Of a stretch of 64,000 nt of DNA, positions 17,780 through 26,342 are shown piece by piece (position 1 is the stretch's first letter; each line of letters starts with the position of its first letter). The stretch spans positions 1-64,000 of the forward strand of contig NZ_JAVLVT010000005.1 of NCBI RefSeq assembly GCF_031628175.1, written 5' to 3'. The notes below the pieces were generated by a model. The model searched no databases and was not told the DNA's origin. It saw only the letters and a list, made by a program, of their open reading frames with translations. Source of the DNA: Lipingzhangella_A rawalii. GTDB lineage: Bacteria > Actinomycetota > Actinomycetes > Streptosporangiales > Streptosporangiaceae. A program made the translations under genes and the position numbers.

Positions 17780-17817
17780 GAAACACGCGTGTCACAGCAG
17801 GCTGACCATGTGGAAAC
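17780..17817. promoter_or_regulatory. GlnR-like operator array upstream of nirB
   Basis: Four pentamers sit in exact 11-bp register: GAAAC (17780), GTCAC (17791), CTGAC (17802) and GAAAC (17813), each separated by six bases. The last pair, cTgAC-N6-GAAAC, matches the GlnR half-box at 9 of 10 defined positions, counting the degenerate one. The site ends 60 bp before the nirB start. Confidence 0.6.
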
Positions 17818-17876
17818 ACCCCCCGGGTTGCCTGGGTGGGGACAGCAGAGCCGACCACCGCAGGGGAGGGCCCGCA

Positions 17877-20444
17877 ATGCGGCAGCTCGTCGTGATAGGT
17901 AACGGCATGGTGGGGCACCGCCTCGTGGAGGCGCTGCGTGACCGCGACCCCCAGGGTGAGTGGCAGATCACCGTGCTCGGTGAGGAGAACCGACCCGCCT
18001 ACGACCGGGTCGCCCTGTCCGCCTACTTTGACGGGGCTGGGGAGGCCCAGCTTCGGCTCCCGGAGACCGAGGAATCCGAGCGCATCGTCACTCGGCTGGG
18101 GGAGCGCGTCACCGCCATCGACCGTGCGACGCAGACCGTCCACACCCACACCGGCACCACCCTCAGTTACGACGCCCTGGTCCTGGCCACCGGTTCTTTC
18201 CCCTTCGTCCCCCCGGTTCCCGGGCATGACCTGCCCGGCTGCCACGTCTACCGCACCGTCGACGATCTGGAACAGATCACGGACACGGCCCAGCGGGCGC
18301 GTGCCCACACGGGCCGGGGCGTCGTCGTCGGTGGCGGACTGCTCGGCCTGGAGGCCGCCAACGCGCTACGCCTGCTGGGGGTGGAAGCACACGTCGTGGA
18401 GATGGCGCCCTGGCTCATGCCGCGCCAGGTGGACGAGGGTGGCGGTGCGGTCCTCGGCCGGCTCATTGCGGAGACCGGGGTGCGGGTGCACACCGGAGTC
18501 ACCCTGTCGGCGATCGAGCCCGACGACACCGGACAGGCGGCCCGGGTCCGTCTGGGCGGCGATGCCGCCGCGGGCGAGGATGGCGCGGATCCAGGCACCC
18601 TGCTCGACGCCGGCATTGTCGTGTTTTCGGTGGGGATCCGGCCCCGCGACGACCTGGCCCGTCAGAGTGGACTCCAGCTGGGCCAGCGGGGCGGCGTCGC
18701 GGTCGACAGCACCTGCCGCACCAGCGATCCACACATCTACGCCATTGGGGAGGTGGCCAGCGTCGACGACACCTGCTTCGGCCTCGTCGCTCCCGGCTAC
18801 GCCATGGCTGAGGTGGTGGCCGATCGGCTCATGGAGGGCCAGGCCGAGTTCACCGGCGCCGAAGCCGACACCTCCACCAAGCTGAAACTGCTCGGCGTGG
18901 ATGTGGCCAGCTTCGGGGACGCCCTGTCCGAGGAGCCCGACACCCTCGACGTCGTCCTCAATGACGCTCCCGGACGCCGCTATGCCAAACTCGTCGTTTC
19001 CGATGACGCCCGCACCCTGCGCGGCGGGGTGCTGGTGGGTGACGCGTCCGCCTACGCGATGCTGCGCCCGCTCGTGGGGCGGGAGCTGCCCGCCGACCCG
19101 CTGGAGATGATCAGTCCCGCCGGCAGTGGTCAGGGTGGAGTGGGCATCGACGCGCTTCCGGACGACGCCCAGGTGTGTTCCTGCCATGCCGTGACCAAGG
19201 GCCAGGTTACCGAGGCGATCAGCCAGGGCAACAGTGACGTGTCCGCACTCAAGGGATGCACCAAAGCCGGAACCGGATGCGGCAGCTGTGTTCCCATGTT
19301 GCGTAAGCTGCTCACCAGTGCGGGGGTGGAGCAGTCCACGGCCCTGTGCGAGCATTTCGACCACAGTCGGGCCGAGCTGGTGGAGATCATCCGCGCCACC
19401 GGGGTCGAGACCTTCTCCCAACTGATCGCCGCGCATGGGCGTGGACGCGGCTGCGACATCTGCAAGCCGACGGTCGCCTCGATCCTGGCCTCCCTCGGCG
19501 GCGGGCACATCCTCCAGGGGGAGCAGGCCGCGCTTCAGGACACCAACGATCACTTCCTGGCGAACCTGCAACGCAACGGCACCTATTCGGTGGTCCCGCG
19601 GATTCCCGGTGGGGAGATCACGCCCCAGAGCCTTATCACGATCGGTGAGGTTGCCCGGGATTTCAACCTCTACACCAAGATCACCGGGGGGCAGCGCATC
19701 GACATGTTCGGCGCCCGCGTGGAGCAGCTGCCCGAGATCTGGCGGCGTCTCGTCGATGCGGGCTTCGAATCCGGCCATGCCTACGGCAAGGCGCTACGCA
19801 CCGTCAAGTCCTGCGTGGGGACCACGTGGTGTCGCTACGGCGTCCAGGATTCGGTGCGCATGGCGATCCAACTGGAGCTGCGCTACCGCGGGCTGCGCTC
19901 CCCGCACAAGCTCAAGTCCGCCGTGTCTGGATGTGCCCGGGAATGTGCGGAGGCCCGCAGTAAGGACTTCGGAATCATCGCCACCGAACAGGGATGGAAC
20001 CTCTACGTCGCCGGAAACGGTGGGTTCACCCCCCGCCACGCCGAACTCCTTGCCAGTGACCTCGACGACGACACCCTGGTGCGCTACATCGACCGCTTCC
20101 TGATGTTCTACATTCGCACGGCCGACCGTCTCCAACGCACCTCCGCATGGCTGGAGGAACTGGAGGGGGGCCTGGATCATCTGCGGGATGTGGTGGTGCA
20201 CGACAGTCTCGGGATCGCCGCCGAGCTGGAGGCGGCCATGGCGCGACACGTCGAGGACTACACCGACGAGTGGCGGGGCGTGCTCGAGGATCCGGAGAAG
20301 CTGTCGCGGTTCGTGTCCTTCGTCAACGCGCCCGAAACGCCCGACCCCACCATCCGGTTCCAGGAGGAACGTCAACAGCCCATCCCCGACGAGCCGGTGT
20401 TGCTGCCCCTGCCCAGTACCCGCACCACCCAGGCGGAGGTGTAA
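17877..20444 (+). CDS. nirB: Nitrite reductase (NAD(P)H) large subunit
   Basis: This 855-residue cytoplasmic siroheme nitrite reductase reduces nitrite to ammonium. Domains in order are an FAD fold (LVVIGNGMVGHRLV, residues 4-17), an NAD(P) fold (GRGVVVGGGLLGLEAANAL near residue 143), a first BFD-like [2Fe-2S] domain (VCSCHAV near residue 433 with GCGSC near 464), a second Cys pair (GCDICKP near residue 526), and a sulfite/nitrite reductase hemoprotein part. In the last, the [4Fe-4S]-siroheme cysteines are in KSCVGTTWCRYG near residue 646 and SGCARECAEA near residue 685. ATG 17877 is preceded by AGGGGAGGG, and earlier codons in this frame lack coding character. It has its own GlnR-like site and lies three bases before nirD. 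Confidence 0.93.
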   Translation: MRQLVVIGNGMVGHRLVEALRDRDPQGEWQITVLGEENRPAYDRVALSAYFDGAGEAQLRLPETEESERIVTRLGERVTAIDRATQTVHTHTGTTLSYDALVLATGSFPFVPPVPGHDLPGCHVYRTVDDLEQITDTAQRARAHTGRGVVVGGGLLGLEAANALRLLGVEAHVVEMAPWLMPRQVDEGGGAVLGRLIAETGVRVHTGVTLSAIEPDDTGQAARVRLGGDAAAGEDGADPGTLLDAGIVVFSVGIRPRDDLARQSGLQLGQRGGVAVDSTCRTSDPHIYAIGEVASVDDTCFGLVAPGYAMAEVVADRLMEGQAEFTGAEADTSTKLKLLGVDVASFGDALSEEPDTLDVVLNDAPGRRYAKLVVSDDARTLRGGVLVGDASAYAMLRPLVGRELPADPLEMISPAGSGQGGVGIDALPDDAQVCSCHAVTKGQVTEAISQGNSDVSALKGCTKAGTGCGSCVPMLRKLLTSAGVEQSTALCEHFDHSRAELVEIIRATGVETFSQLIAAHGRGRGCDICKPTVASILASLGGGHILQGEQAALQDTNDHFLANLQRNGTYSVVPRIPGGEITPQSLITIGEVARDFNLYTKITGGQRIDMFGARVEQLPEIWRRLVDAGFESGHAYGKALRTVKSCVGTTWCRYGVQDSVRMAIQLELRYRGLRSPHKLKSAVSGCARECAEARSKDFGIIATEQGWNLYVAGNGGFTPRHAELLASDLDDDTLVRYIDRFLMFYIRTADRLQRTSAWLEELEGGLDHLRDVVVHDSLGIAAELEAAMARHVEDYTDEWRGVLEDPEKLSRFVSFVNAPETPDPTIRFQEERQQPIPDEPVLLPLPSTRTTQAEV

Positions 20445-20447
20445 CCG

Positions 20448-20852
20448 ATGACCAGCCAGACCCTCACCGAGACGGGGACATGGGTGCCCGCATGCCCACA
20501 GCATCTGCTCCCCGTGGAGCGCGGCGTGGCCGTACTCCTGCCCAACGGGGCCCAGGCGGCCCTGTTCCGCGCCTACGATGGACAGCTCTACGCCGTGGAC
20601 AATATCGACCCGTCTAGCGGCGCCGCTGTGATGTCCCGGGGGCTCGTCGGTGACCGCGAGGGCGAGCCCACCGTCGCCTCCCCCGTGTACAAGCAGGTAT
20701 TTTCGCTGCGTACGGGCCACTGCCTCAATGACGAACGGTATCGGCTGGCTACCCTGCCCGTGCGGGAACGCGAGGGTGTGCTGGAGGTGTTGGCAGTGAC
20801 GACGGCGGTGCCCTCGGGGGGCGTGCCGCCCACAGGGGAGGCGAGTCCATGA
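20448..20852 (+). CDS. nirD: Nitrite reductase (NAD(P)H) small subunit, Rieske-like
   Basis: This 134-residue Rieske-fold subunit pairs with NirB. The fold is recognisable (VAVLLPNGAQAALFRAYDGQLYAVDNIDPSSGAAVMSRG and PVYKQVFSLRTGHCLND). The Cys-His pairs that bind a cluster in true Rieske proteins are absent apart from GHC, as is usual for NirD, which has no [2Fe-2S] centre. A proline/glycine tail extends the C-terminus. It begins four bases after the nirB stop and overlaps the next gene by ATGA, consistent with one operon. Confidence 0.9.
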   Translation: MTSQTLTETGTWVPACPQHLLPVERGVAVLLPNGAQAALFRAYDGQLYAVDNIDPSSGAAVMSRGLVGDREGEPTVASPVYKQVFSLRTGHCLNDERYRLATLPVREREGVLEVLAVTTAVPSGGVPPTGEASP

Positions 20853-22048
20853 CATCGAGTCAAGACCTCACGGAGTCACCCCGGGATCCGGGGCCGGCCG
20901 GTCAACTGGCGGAGGATGCGGGCCCGCTGTCCGGGTTTACCATCGGCGTGACCGCGGCGCGGCGTGCCGAGGAGCTGGCGACACTCCTCCAGCGTCGGGG
21001 AGCTGAGGTCATCCATGGTGCGGCCGTGCGAATCGTGCCGCTCAGCGACGACGAGCGACTGGTTGAGACCTCCCGCGACCTCGCCCGGCGTCCCGCGGAT
21101 CTGGTCGTGGCCACGACCGGTATCGGATTCCGCGGTTGGGTCGAGGCCTGCGAGAGCTGGGGCCTGGCCGCGCCACTGGTCGCGGGCATGTCCCAGTCCC
21201 GGATCCTGGCCCGGGGGCCGAAGGCCAAGGGCGCGGTCCGGGCGGCGGGGCTGCGTGAGGAGTGGTCACCCCCTTCGGAGTCGTCCGCGGAGGTCCTGGA
21301 ATATCTCCTGGAGCGGGGAGTGGCGGGGCTGCGGATCGCGGTGCAGCTGCACGGCGAACCCCTGCCCGACTTCTGCTCGGCGCTGCGGATGGCCGGTGCC
21401 GAGGTTGTGGAGGTCCCGGTGTACCGCTGGACCACCCCCCTGGACGTCGCGCCCCTCGACCGCCTCATCGGTGCCGTGGTGGCCGGAGAGGTGGACGCAC
21501 TGACCTTCACCAGTGCACCGGCCGCCGCCGGCACCCTGGACCGGGCACGGCGCCTGGGGTGTGGGCGGGAACTGGAGGAGGCACTGCGCGGACGGGTCCT
21601 GGCGATGTGTGTGGGGCCTGTGACCGCGGGCCCGCTCCGCGACCGGGACATCCCCACGGTCTGGCCGCAGCGGGGCCGCATCGGCGCACAGGTCAACCGC
21701 CTGGGGGAGGAGCTCGCCTCCCGGTGCCCGGTGTTGCCGGTTGCCGGACACCAGCTCCAGGTCCGGGGGCATGCGGCGCTCCTGGACGCCCAACTGTGTC
21801 CGATCTCTCCGGCGCCAATGCGGCTGCTGCGGGAGCTCGCCCAGATACCGGGCCGGGTGCGGAGCCGCGAGGAGCTGCTGGGGGTGCTCGACAGTGGGGG
21901 CGATCCCCACGCGGTGGAGACGGCCGTGGCCCGGCTACGGCAGGCATTGGGCGACAGCCGCATCGTGCAGACCGTGGTCAAGCGCGGATACCGGCTGGCG
22001 CTGGATCCGGGGGAGTGTGCAGAAGCCGAGGCTGGGGAGGAACCGTGA
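20849..22048 (+). CDS. Uroporphyrinogen-III synthase fused to OmpR-type DNA-binding domain
   Basis: This 399-residue fusion has an N-terminal HemD domain (residues about 30-280; FTIGVTAARRAEELATLLQRRG, then TTGIGFRGWVEA and TFTSAPAAAGTL). From about residue 300 a winged helix of the response-regulator C-terminal type follows (ISPAPMRLLRELAQIPGRV, SREELLGVL, VETAVARLRQALGDSRIVQTVVKRGYRL). The HemD part would close hydroxymethylbilane to uroporphyrinogen III, the precursor of siroheme for NirB. The DNA-binding tail suggests an additional regulatory role, an arrangement known in actinobacteria next to nitrite genes. It is coupled to both neighbours by four-base overlaps (ATGA, GTGA). Confidence 0.87.
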   Translation: MTSSQDLTESPRDPGPAGQLAEDAGPLSGFTIGVTAARRAEELATLLQRRGAEVIHGAAVRIVPLSDDERLVETSRDLARRPADLVVATTGIGFRGWVEACESWGLAAPLVAGMSQSRILARGPKAKGAVRAAGLREEWSPPSESSAEVLEYLLERGVAGLRIAVQLHGEPLPDFCSALRMAGAEVVEVPVYRWTTPLDVAPLDRLIGAVVAGEVDALTFTSAPAAAGTLDRARRLGCGRELEEALRGRVLAMCVGPVTAGPLRDRDIPTVWPQRGRIGAQVNRLGEELASRCPVLPVAGHQLQVRGHAALLDAQLCPISPAPMRLLRELAQIPGRVRSREELLGVLDSGGDPHAVETAVARLRQALGDSRIVQTVVKRGYRLALDPGECAEAEAGEEP

Positions 22049-22800
22049 CCGCACCGCTGGTGCTGGCCGTGCACGGAACCCGCCAGCAGCGGGGCCAGCA
22101 GGCCGCCCACGATCTGGCCCGCAGGGTGCAGCAGGCCGGCACCGTGCCGGTCCGGCTGGCCTTCGCCGACGTGTGCGCCCCCAGCGTGGGCGACGTTGCC
22201 GCGCGTCTGCACGAGACGGCGAGCGGTGCGGGCCGTGACGCCACCTCCGCCCCGGAGTCGGGTGTGGTGGTGGTTCCGGCGTTTCTCGCGGCCGGGTACC
22301 ACGTCCGGGTCGATATTCCCGCCCAGCTCGCCGAAGCGGTGCCCGACCCCGCATGGGCGACCGTTACCGAACCGATTGGTGCGGACGAGCGCCTCCTGGA
22401 CGCACTGGAGCAGCGGGTGCGGCGGGCCCAATGGCAACCCGGCGACGGTGTTGTACTGGCCGCGGCCGGAACCTCCGATCCGCGGGCGCAACGTGAGGTC
22501 CAGGGGGCGGCCGACCGGCTGGCCGATCGGCTGGGCGTCAGGGTGGTGGTTGGCTATGTGGCCACCAGTGGCCCCACCGTGCCCGAGGTGACCGAGCGGC
22601 TTCGCGCCGCGGGCCATCCGCGGGTGATCGTCGCGGCCTGGCTTCTGGCACCCGGCCTGTTCCACGACCGGCTGGCCCATTCCGGGGCGGATGTGGTGAC
22701 CGACCCCCTCTGCACGGACGACGGGGTGGTTTCGGCCGTGCTCGCCCGTTACCGGGACCATGCCCGGCGCCTACGGATGTCCCTTCCCGCTGGGGCATAG
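22045..22800 (+). CDS. Sirohydrochlorin chelatase (CbiX/SirB family)
   Basis: This 251-residue chelatase of the CbiX family has two half-repeats, each starting with a short strand (LVLAVHGTRQQRG at residue 5 with the metal-binding His; VVLAAAGTSDPRAQ near residue 140). A second conserved segment is VVVVPAFLAAGYHVRVDIP near residue 75, with the second His, and RVIVAAWLLAPGLFHDRL near residue 192 is its counterpart. It would insert ferrous iron into sirohydrochlorin to give siroheme for NirB. The GTG start overlaps the upstream stop. It ends the operon. No SUMT/CysG methyltransferase gene is present in the window, so that step must be encoded elsewhere. Confidence 0.88.
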   Translation: MTAPLVLAVHGTRQQRGQQAAHDLARRVQQAGTVPVRLAFADVCAPSVGDVAARLHETASGAGRDATSAPESGVVVVPAFLAAGYHVRVDIPAQLAEAVPDPAWATVTEPIGADERLLDALEQRVRRAQWQPGDGVVLAAAGTSDPRAQREVQGAADRLADRLGVRVVVGYVATSGPTVPEVTERLRAAGHPRVIVAAWLLAPGLFHDRLAHSGADVVTDPLCTDDGVVSAVLARYRDHARRLRMSLPAGA

Positions 22801-22941
22801 ACCGCGTGACGTCCCGGGCCAGGGACGCCGGAGCCGGGCTGGGAACCGGCGCCGGGGTCACACGGTCCGGGAGTGCTGGCCACGGCGCTATACCCTGTGC
22901 ATGCGGATGCCACCTGTGTGCCGAGACGGGGAGGGCGGCGC

Positions 22942-23907
22942 GTGCCTGCGCAGAGCCACGGCGATCGGGATCCACACGATCCCGGCACCATCCACGCGGC
23001 GGGAGGCCGCACGGATGGTGCCGGTGTGCCGACCGGCCCGCCGGAGGGTGGTGGGGCCCGTCGGCGGGTGCGGCTGTTCGGCCAGCTTGCTGCGTTGCTG
23101 CTGATCGCGGGCGTGGTTGGCTACTTTCTTGTCGACACGGGTGTCGGGCAGGAACCGGAGCCGCAGGTTCCCGACACCGAGAATGACCAGGATCCGGCCC
23201 CAGAACCCGAGACCGCCCCGGATCCGCAAGCTCCCGGTGATCCCGGGGCTGCGGCCGAACCGGGGAACGAGGCCACGGTGGCCGTCGTCGATTCCGGGTT
23301 CTCCGTGCTCGCCACCCCCGCTGGCGAGCCGATCGTCAGCTGGGGGCTGGTCCTGGAGAACACCGGAGAGGAAGCCGCCGTCACCGCGAGTGTGCAGATC
23401 GACATCGTCGACGACGACGGAGACTCCCTGATCCCGGAGTCCTACGAGCAGGACCAGAACATGGCCGAGCTCCTACGCCCCGGTGTGAACGATCTACTGG
23501 AACCGGGGCAGCACACGGGCCTCGGTGATTTTGTTCTCCTGACCGACGCCGACGTTGCCGAGGTCGAGTTCGAGGTGGTGGACGTCGAGTGGTGGGAGCC
23601 CGGCTCCGGGCCGGATGTCGAGGATCTGGCCGTAACCGCGGTGACGGCCACGTCCGGCGACGACGAGCTGGAGCTGGAGTTCACGGTGGACTCGGAGCAT
23701 CCGCGGGACGTGGACAGTCCCACGGTGCAGGCGGTGTTCCACAACGAGGACGGGGAGATCGTCGGAGGGTCACGTTCCCTGGACCTGGCCGGGGACTACG
23801 CGTTCGCCCAGGGGGAGTCCGAGCACCGGGCTGTCATCCGGGACGGCCTCCCGCCGGATCTCGACCCTGGTGACGTGCAGCTCTACGCCTACTCCAGCCG
23901 TCTGTAG
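22942..23907 (+). CDS. Membrane-anchored secreted protein of unknown function
   Basis: I do not recognise this family. The 321-residue protein has a short charged cytoplasmic N-terminus, one transmembrane segment near residues 55-72 (QLAALLLIAGVVGYFLV), a Pro/Glu/Asp-rich spacer of about 40 residues, and two extracellular beta-rich repeats. Each repeat holds a strand pattern such as VSWGLVLENTGEEAAVTASVQIDI or DVDSPTVQAVFHNEDGEIVGG. The repeats resemble FxLYD/DUF4352-like domains that handle the variable part of surface proteins. The GTG at 22942 was chosen for its GGGGAGGG site. It lies ahead of a Ser/Thr kinase with 99 bp between, and is acidic overall. Surface exposed by prediction. Confidence 0.7.
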   Translation: MPAQSHGDRDPHDPGTIHAAGGRTDGAGVPTGPPEGGGARRRVRLFGQLAALLLIAGVVGYFLVDTGVGQEPEPQVPDTENDQDPAPEPETAPDPQAPGDPGAAAEPGNEATVAVVDSGFSVLATPAGEPIVSWGLVLENTGEEAAVTASVQIDIVDDDGDSLIPESYEQDQNMAELLRPGVNDLLEPGQHTGLGDFVLLTDADVAEVEFEVVDVEWWEPGSGPDVEDLAVTAVTATSGDDELELEFTVDSEHPRDVDSPTVQAVFHNEDGEIVGGSRSLDLAGDYAFAQGESEHRAVIRDGLPPDLDPGDVQLYAYSSRL

Positions 23908-24006
23908 CCGGATCCGACCGGCCGGTGTCCGGCACCGGTCCTAGGGGGAATTGGGTAGGTTGTCCCGGGTCGCAGGCATTCGGTTACGGCACTGGAGTGG
24001 TGGGGC

Positions 24007-25539
24007 ATGGCGGATCCGTTGGTGGCAGGGGACCCCGCGAGTCTGGGCGGATATCGGCTGGTGGGCCGGCTCGGCACCGGGGGACAGGGAGTTGTCTATC
24101 TGGGCCAGGCCCAGGACGGCACCTGGATTGCCATCAAGACGCTGAGTGGGGACGGGACCGCTGACCCCCGATTCCGGGAGCGCTTCGTGCGCGAGGCGGA
24201 GGCTGCCCGCCAGGTCGCCTCGTTCTGTACCGCGGCCGTGCTGGACGTCGACTTCACCTCCCAACCGCCCTACATCGTCAGCGAGTATGTGGACGGGCCG
24301 TCGCTCCAGGCCGCGGTCGCCGAGCGGGGCCCGCTGCACGGGGGAGAACTCCACCGTGTTGCGGTCGCGACCGCAACTGCGCTCATGGCCATCCACGAAG
24401 CCGGCATCGTGCACCGCGATCTGAAACCCGCGAACGTGTTGCTGGGATCGGGTGGAGCCCGTGTGATCGACTTCGGGGTCGCGCGCGTGTCGGCGGGGAG
24501 CACCACCCAGACCAACACGTCCATCGGCACTCCGGCGTTTATGGCCCCCGAACAGATTGCCGGGGATCCGGTGGATGCCCGTACCGACGTGTTCGCGTGG
24601 GGCGCGGTGTTGGCGTTTGCCGCGACGGGGCGTCAGCCCTTCACCGGGGACACCGTGCCCACCATCCTCAACCAGGTGCTCAACGCTCCACCGGACCTGA
24701 CGGGCGTGCCCGAGCCGCTGCACGGTTTGGTGTCCGCGGCCCTCCAGAAGAATCCCGCTGACCGCCCGTCCTCCACCGACATCCTCATGTCGCTGATCGG
24801 CCGCAAGGAACGCCCCGCCACACCAGTAGCGGCCACCCAGGTGTTGCAGGAGGCGGCGGCCACCGCCCACCAGCCGATCGTGCCCGCTCCGGGCTCGGCG
24901 GACCGCGGTGCTGGGGCTGCACCCGGCGAGGCCGCGGCGGCCGATCGGAACCGCCGCTCTGCCCGGCGCCGCCGGTCCGGGGGGCTGGTCGCCGCGGTGG
25001 GTGTGGCCGCGTTCGTGGTGGGCGCGCTGGCGGGGTTCGGGGCTGGCTGGGTGGTGGCCCCCGGTGCGGGCGCGGGCACCGACGCCGACGGGAGCGAGAC
25101 CGCGGGACCCGCGGCCGGACCCACGGCGGAGGCCACCAGCGGACCGGACGAGGGTGATGGCGGCGAGGATGAGCCCGAACCGACCCCGGCCGAGACTCCC
25201 GAGGAGGGTATCGAGGATGTGGAGATACCTGCCGAGCTGCCCCGCTTCAGCGGTGACTTCGAGGGCGACTGGATAGGCCACACCGCCGGTGAAGAGTGGG
25301 AGACGGAGCTGGAAGCGGACGAGCGTAGTGCCGTGGTCGAGGCGGACGACGCCGACTGCGAGTATCACCTGCTGTTGTGGGAGAGCATCGACCAGGGCTA
25401 TCGTGCCGAGGTTGACCCCTCGGGGGAGGACTGTGCGGGCTTCATCGCGGCGCAGCTGCTGCTGGAGGAGGACCTGCTCACGATCCAGTTCTTCGAAGAT
25501 GGCCAGGAGGAGCAGCTGGTGCACTTCGAACGGGACTGA
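24007..25539 (+). CDS. Membrane Ser/Thr protein kinase (PknB-like)
   Basis: This 510-residue receptor-type kinase has a full catalytic domain in residues about 15-265. Visible motifs are the P-loop GRLGTGGQGVVYLG, the ATP lysine in IAIKTL, the catalytic loop HRDLKPANVLL near residue 139, the metal-binding DFGVAR and the activation-segment end GTPAFMAPEQ. After a 60-residue Ala/Pro linker comes a transmembrane segment near residues 325-350 and an acidic extracellular domain (residues about 400-510) ending FEDGQEEQLVHFERD. It lacks PASTA repeats, so peptidoglycan sensing is not indicated. The two cysteines of the outer domain could form a disulfide. The start is ATG 24007. Confidence 0.9.
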   Translation: MADPLVAGDPASLGGYRLVGRLGTGGQGVVYLGQAQDGTWIAIKTLSGDGTADPRFRERFVREAEAARQVASFCTAAVLDVDFTSQPPYIVSEYVDGPSLQAAVAERGPLHGGELHRVAVATATALMAIHEAGIVHRDLKPANVLLGSGGARVIDFGVARVSAGSTTQTNTSIGTPAFMAPEQIAGDPVDARTDVFAWGAVLAFAATGRQPFTGDTVPTILNQVLNAPPDLTGVPEPLHGLVSAALQKNPADRPSSTDILMSLIGRKERPATPVAATQVLQEAAATAHQPIVPAPGSADRGAGAAPGEAAAADRNRRSARRRRSGGLVAAVGVAAFVVGALAGFGAGWVVAPGAGAGTDADGSETAGPAAGPTAEATSGPDEGDGGEDEPEPTPAETPEEGIEDVEIPAELPRFSGDFEGDWIGHTAGEEWETELEADERSAVVEADDADCEYHLLLWESIDQGYRAEVDPSGEDCAGFIAAQLLLEEDLLTIQFFEDGQEEQLVHFERD

Positions 25540-25566
25540 GTGGAGCAGACCAGGCCAGACCAGATC

Positions 25567-26172
25567 TCATGCACCGGCGGAGTCAGGGGGATTCTCACTC
25601 GCGGGCGCGGCTGCCCGAGCTCCGGGCCAGGGGCCGATGGCAGGGCCGGGGTCGGGGCTGCTCGAGGTCTCGGTGCGGTAGATCCGCATTCCCCGGGACT
25701 GGTAGTTGGCGAGTGCCGCGGGGCTGTCCAGGCTACAGGTCTGTACGGACACACGTTCGGTCTCGGCCAGGCTGGTCCACCGTAGCGCCAGATCCCAGGC
25801 GCGGCGCAGCGCCAGTGTCAGTAGGTGACCGCCCAGGCCGTATCCGTGGCGCTGGGGCATCAGGCCGAAGTAAGCGATTTCCACCTCCCCCGGGGCGGTT
25901 CCGTCGAGTTCGACGTAACCCGCGGGGGCGCCGAGGGCCATGGCCACCCAGGTTTCCACGCCGTCTCGGTTCAGCCAGTCGCGCCACTGCTCGTAGGTCC
26001 AGGCGAGACGGCTGGTCCAGTGCCAGTTCCCACCGACCGCGGTGTACAGGAAGCGGTTGAACTCGGGCAGTGGTTCCTCGACCCGGGCCACAGTCGTGTC
26101 CAGCCCCGGTGCTCGCGCCGGACGAAGCTGCTGCGGTGAGGTCTGTTCCAGGTGCCAGATGGTCACGTCCAT
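25567..26172 (-). CDS. GNAT family N-acetyltransferase
   Basis: This 201-residue acetyltransferase shows the GNAT core. Strand 4 with AGYVELD and VEIAYFGLMPQRHGYGLGGHLLTLALRRAW (acetyl-CoA loop Q-R-x-G-x-G near residues 110-120) is followed by VSVQTCSLDSPAALANYQSRGMRIYRTE (motif B, residues about 150-178). The C-terminal 25 residues are Pro/Ala-rich and probably disordered. The substrate is unknown. The start is ATG 26172. It is convergent with the kinase, leaving 27 bp between stops, and divergent from DoxX. Confidence 0.85.
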   Translation of the reverse strand: MDVTIWHLEQTSPQQLRPARAPGLDTTVARVEEPLPEFNRFLYTAVGGNWHWTSRLAWTYEQWRDWLNRDGVETWVAMALGAPAGYVELDGTAPGEVEIAYFGLMPQRHGYGLGGHLLTLALRRAWDLALRWTSLAETERVSVQTCSLDSPAALANYQSRGMRIYRTETSSSPDPGPAIGPWPGARAAAPASENPPDSAGA

Positions 26173-26280
26173 GGCCCGATAGTGCCACCCGGGACCTTGT
26201 GCGGTGAGGCCGAGGTCTGTGTACCGGGGGAGGAACGAATGAGGTGTGTCACTCCCAGAACACGGAAGTACACCCGACAG

Positions 26281-26300
26281 TTATCTTCCTGGAAAGATAA
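26281..26300. promoter_or_regulatory. AT-rich palindrome upstream of doxX
   Basis: TTATCTT-N6-AAGATAA has perfect 7-base arms, strikingly AT-rich for this genome and 42 bp before the DoxX start. It is a likely operator or promoter element. The binding protein is unknown. Confidence 0.45.
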
Positions 26301-26342
26301 TCTGTTCCCAGCTGGAAGCGACCATGCCCAACGGGAGGCTTC

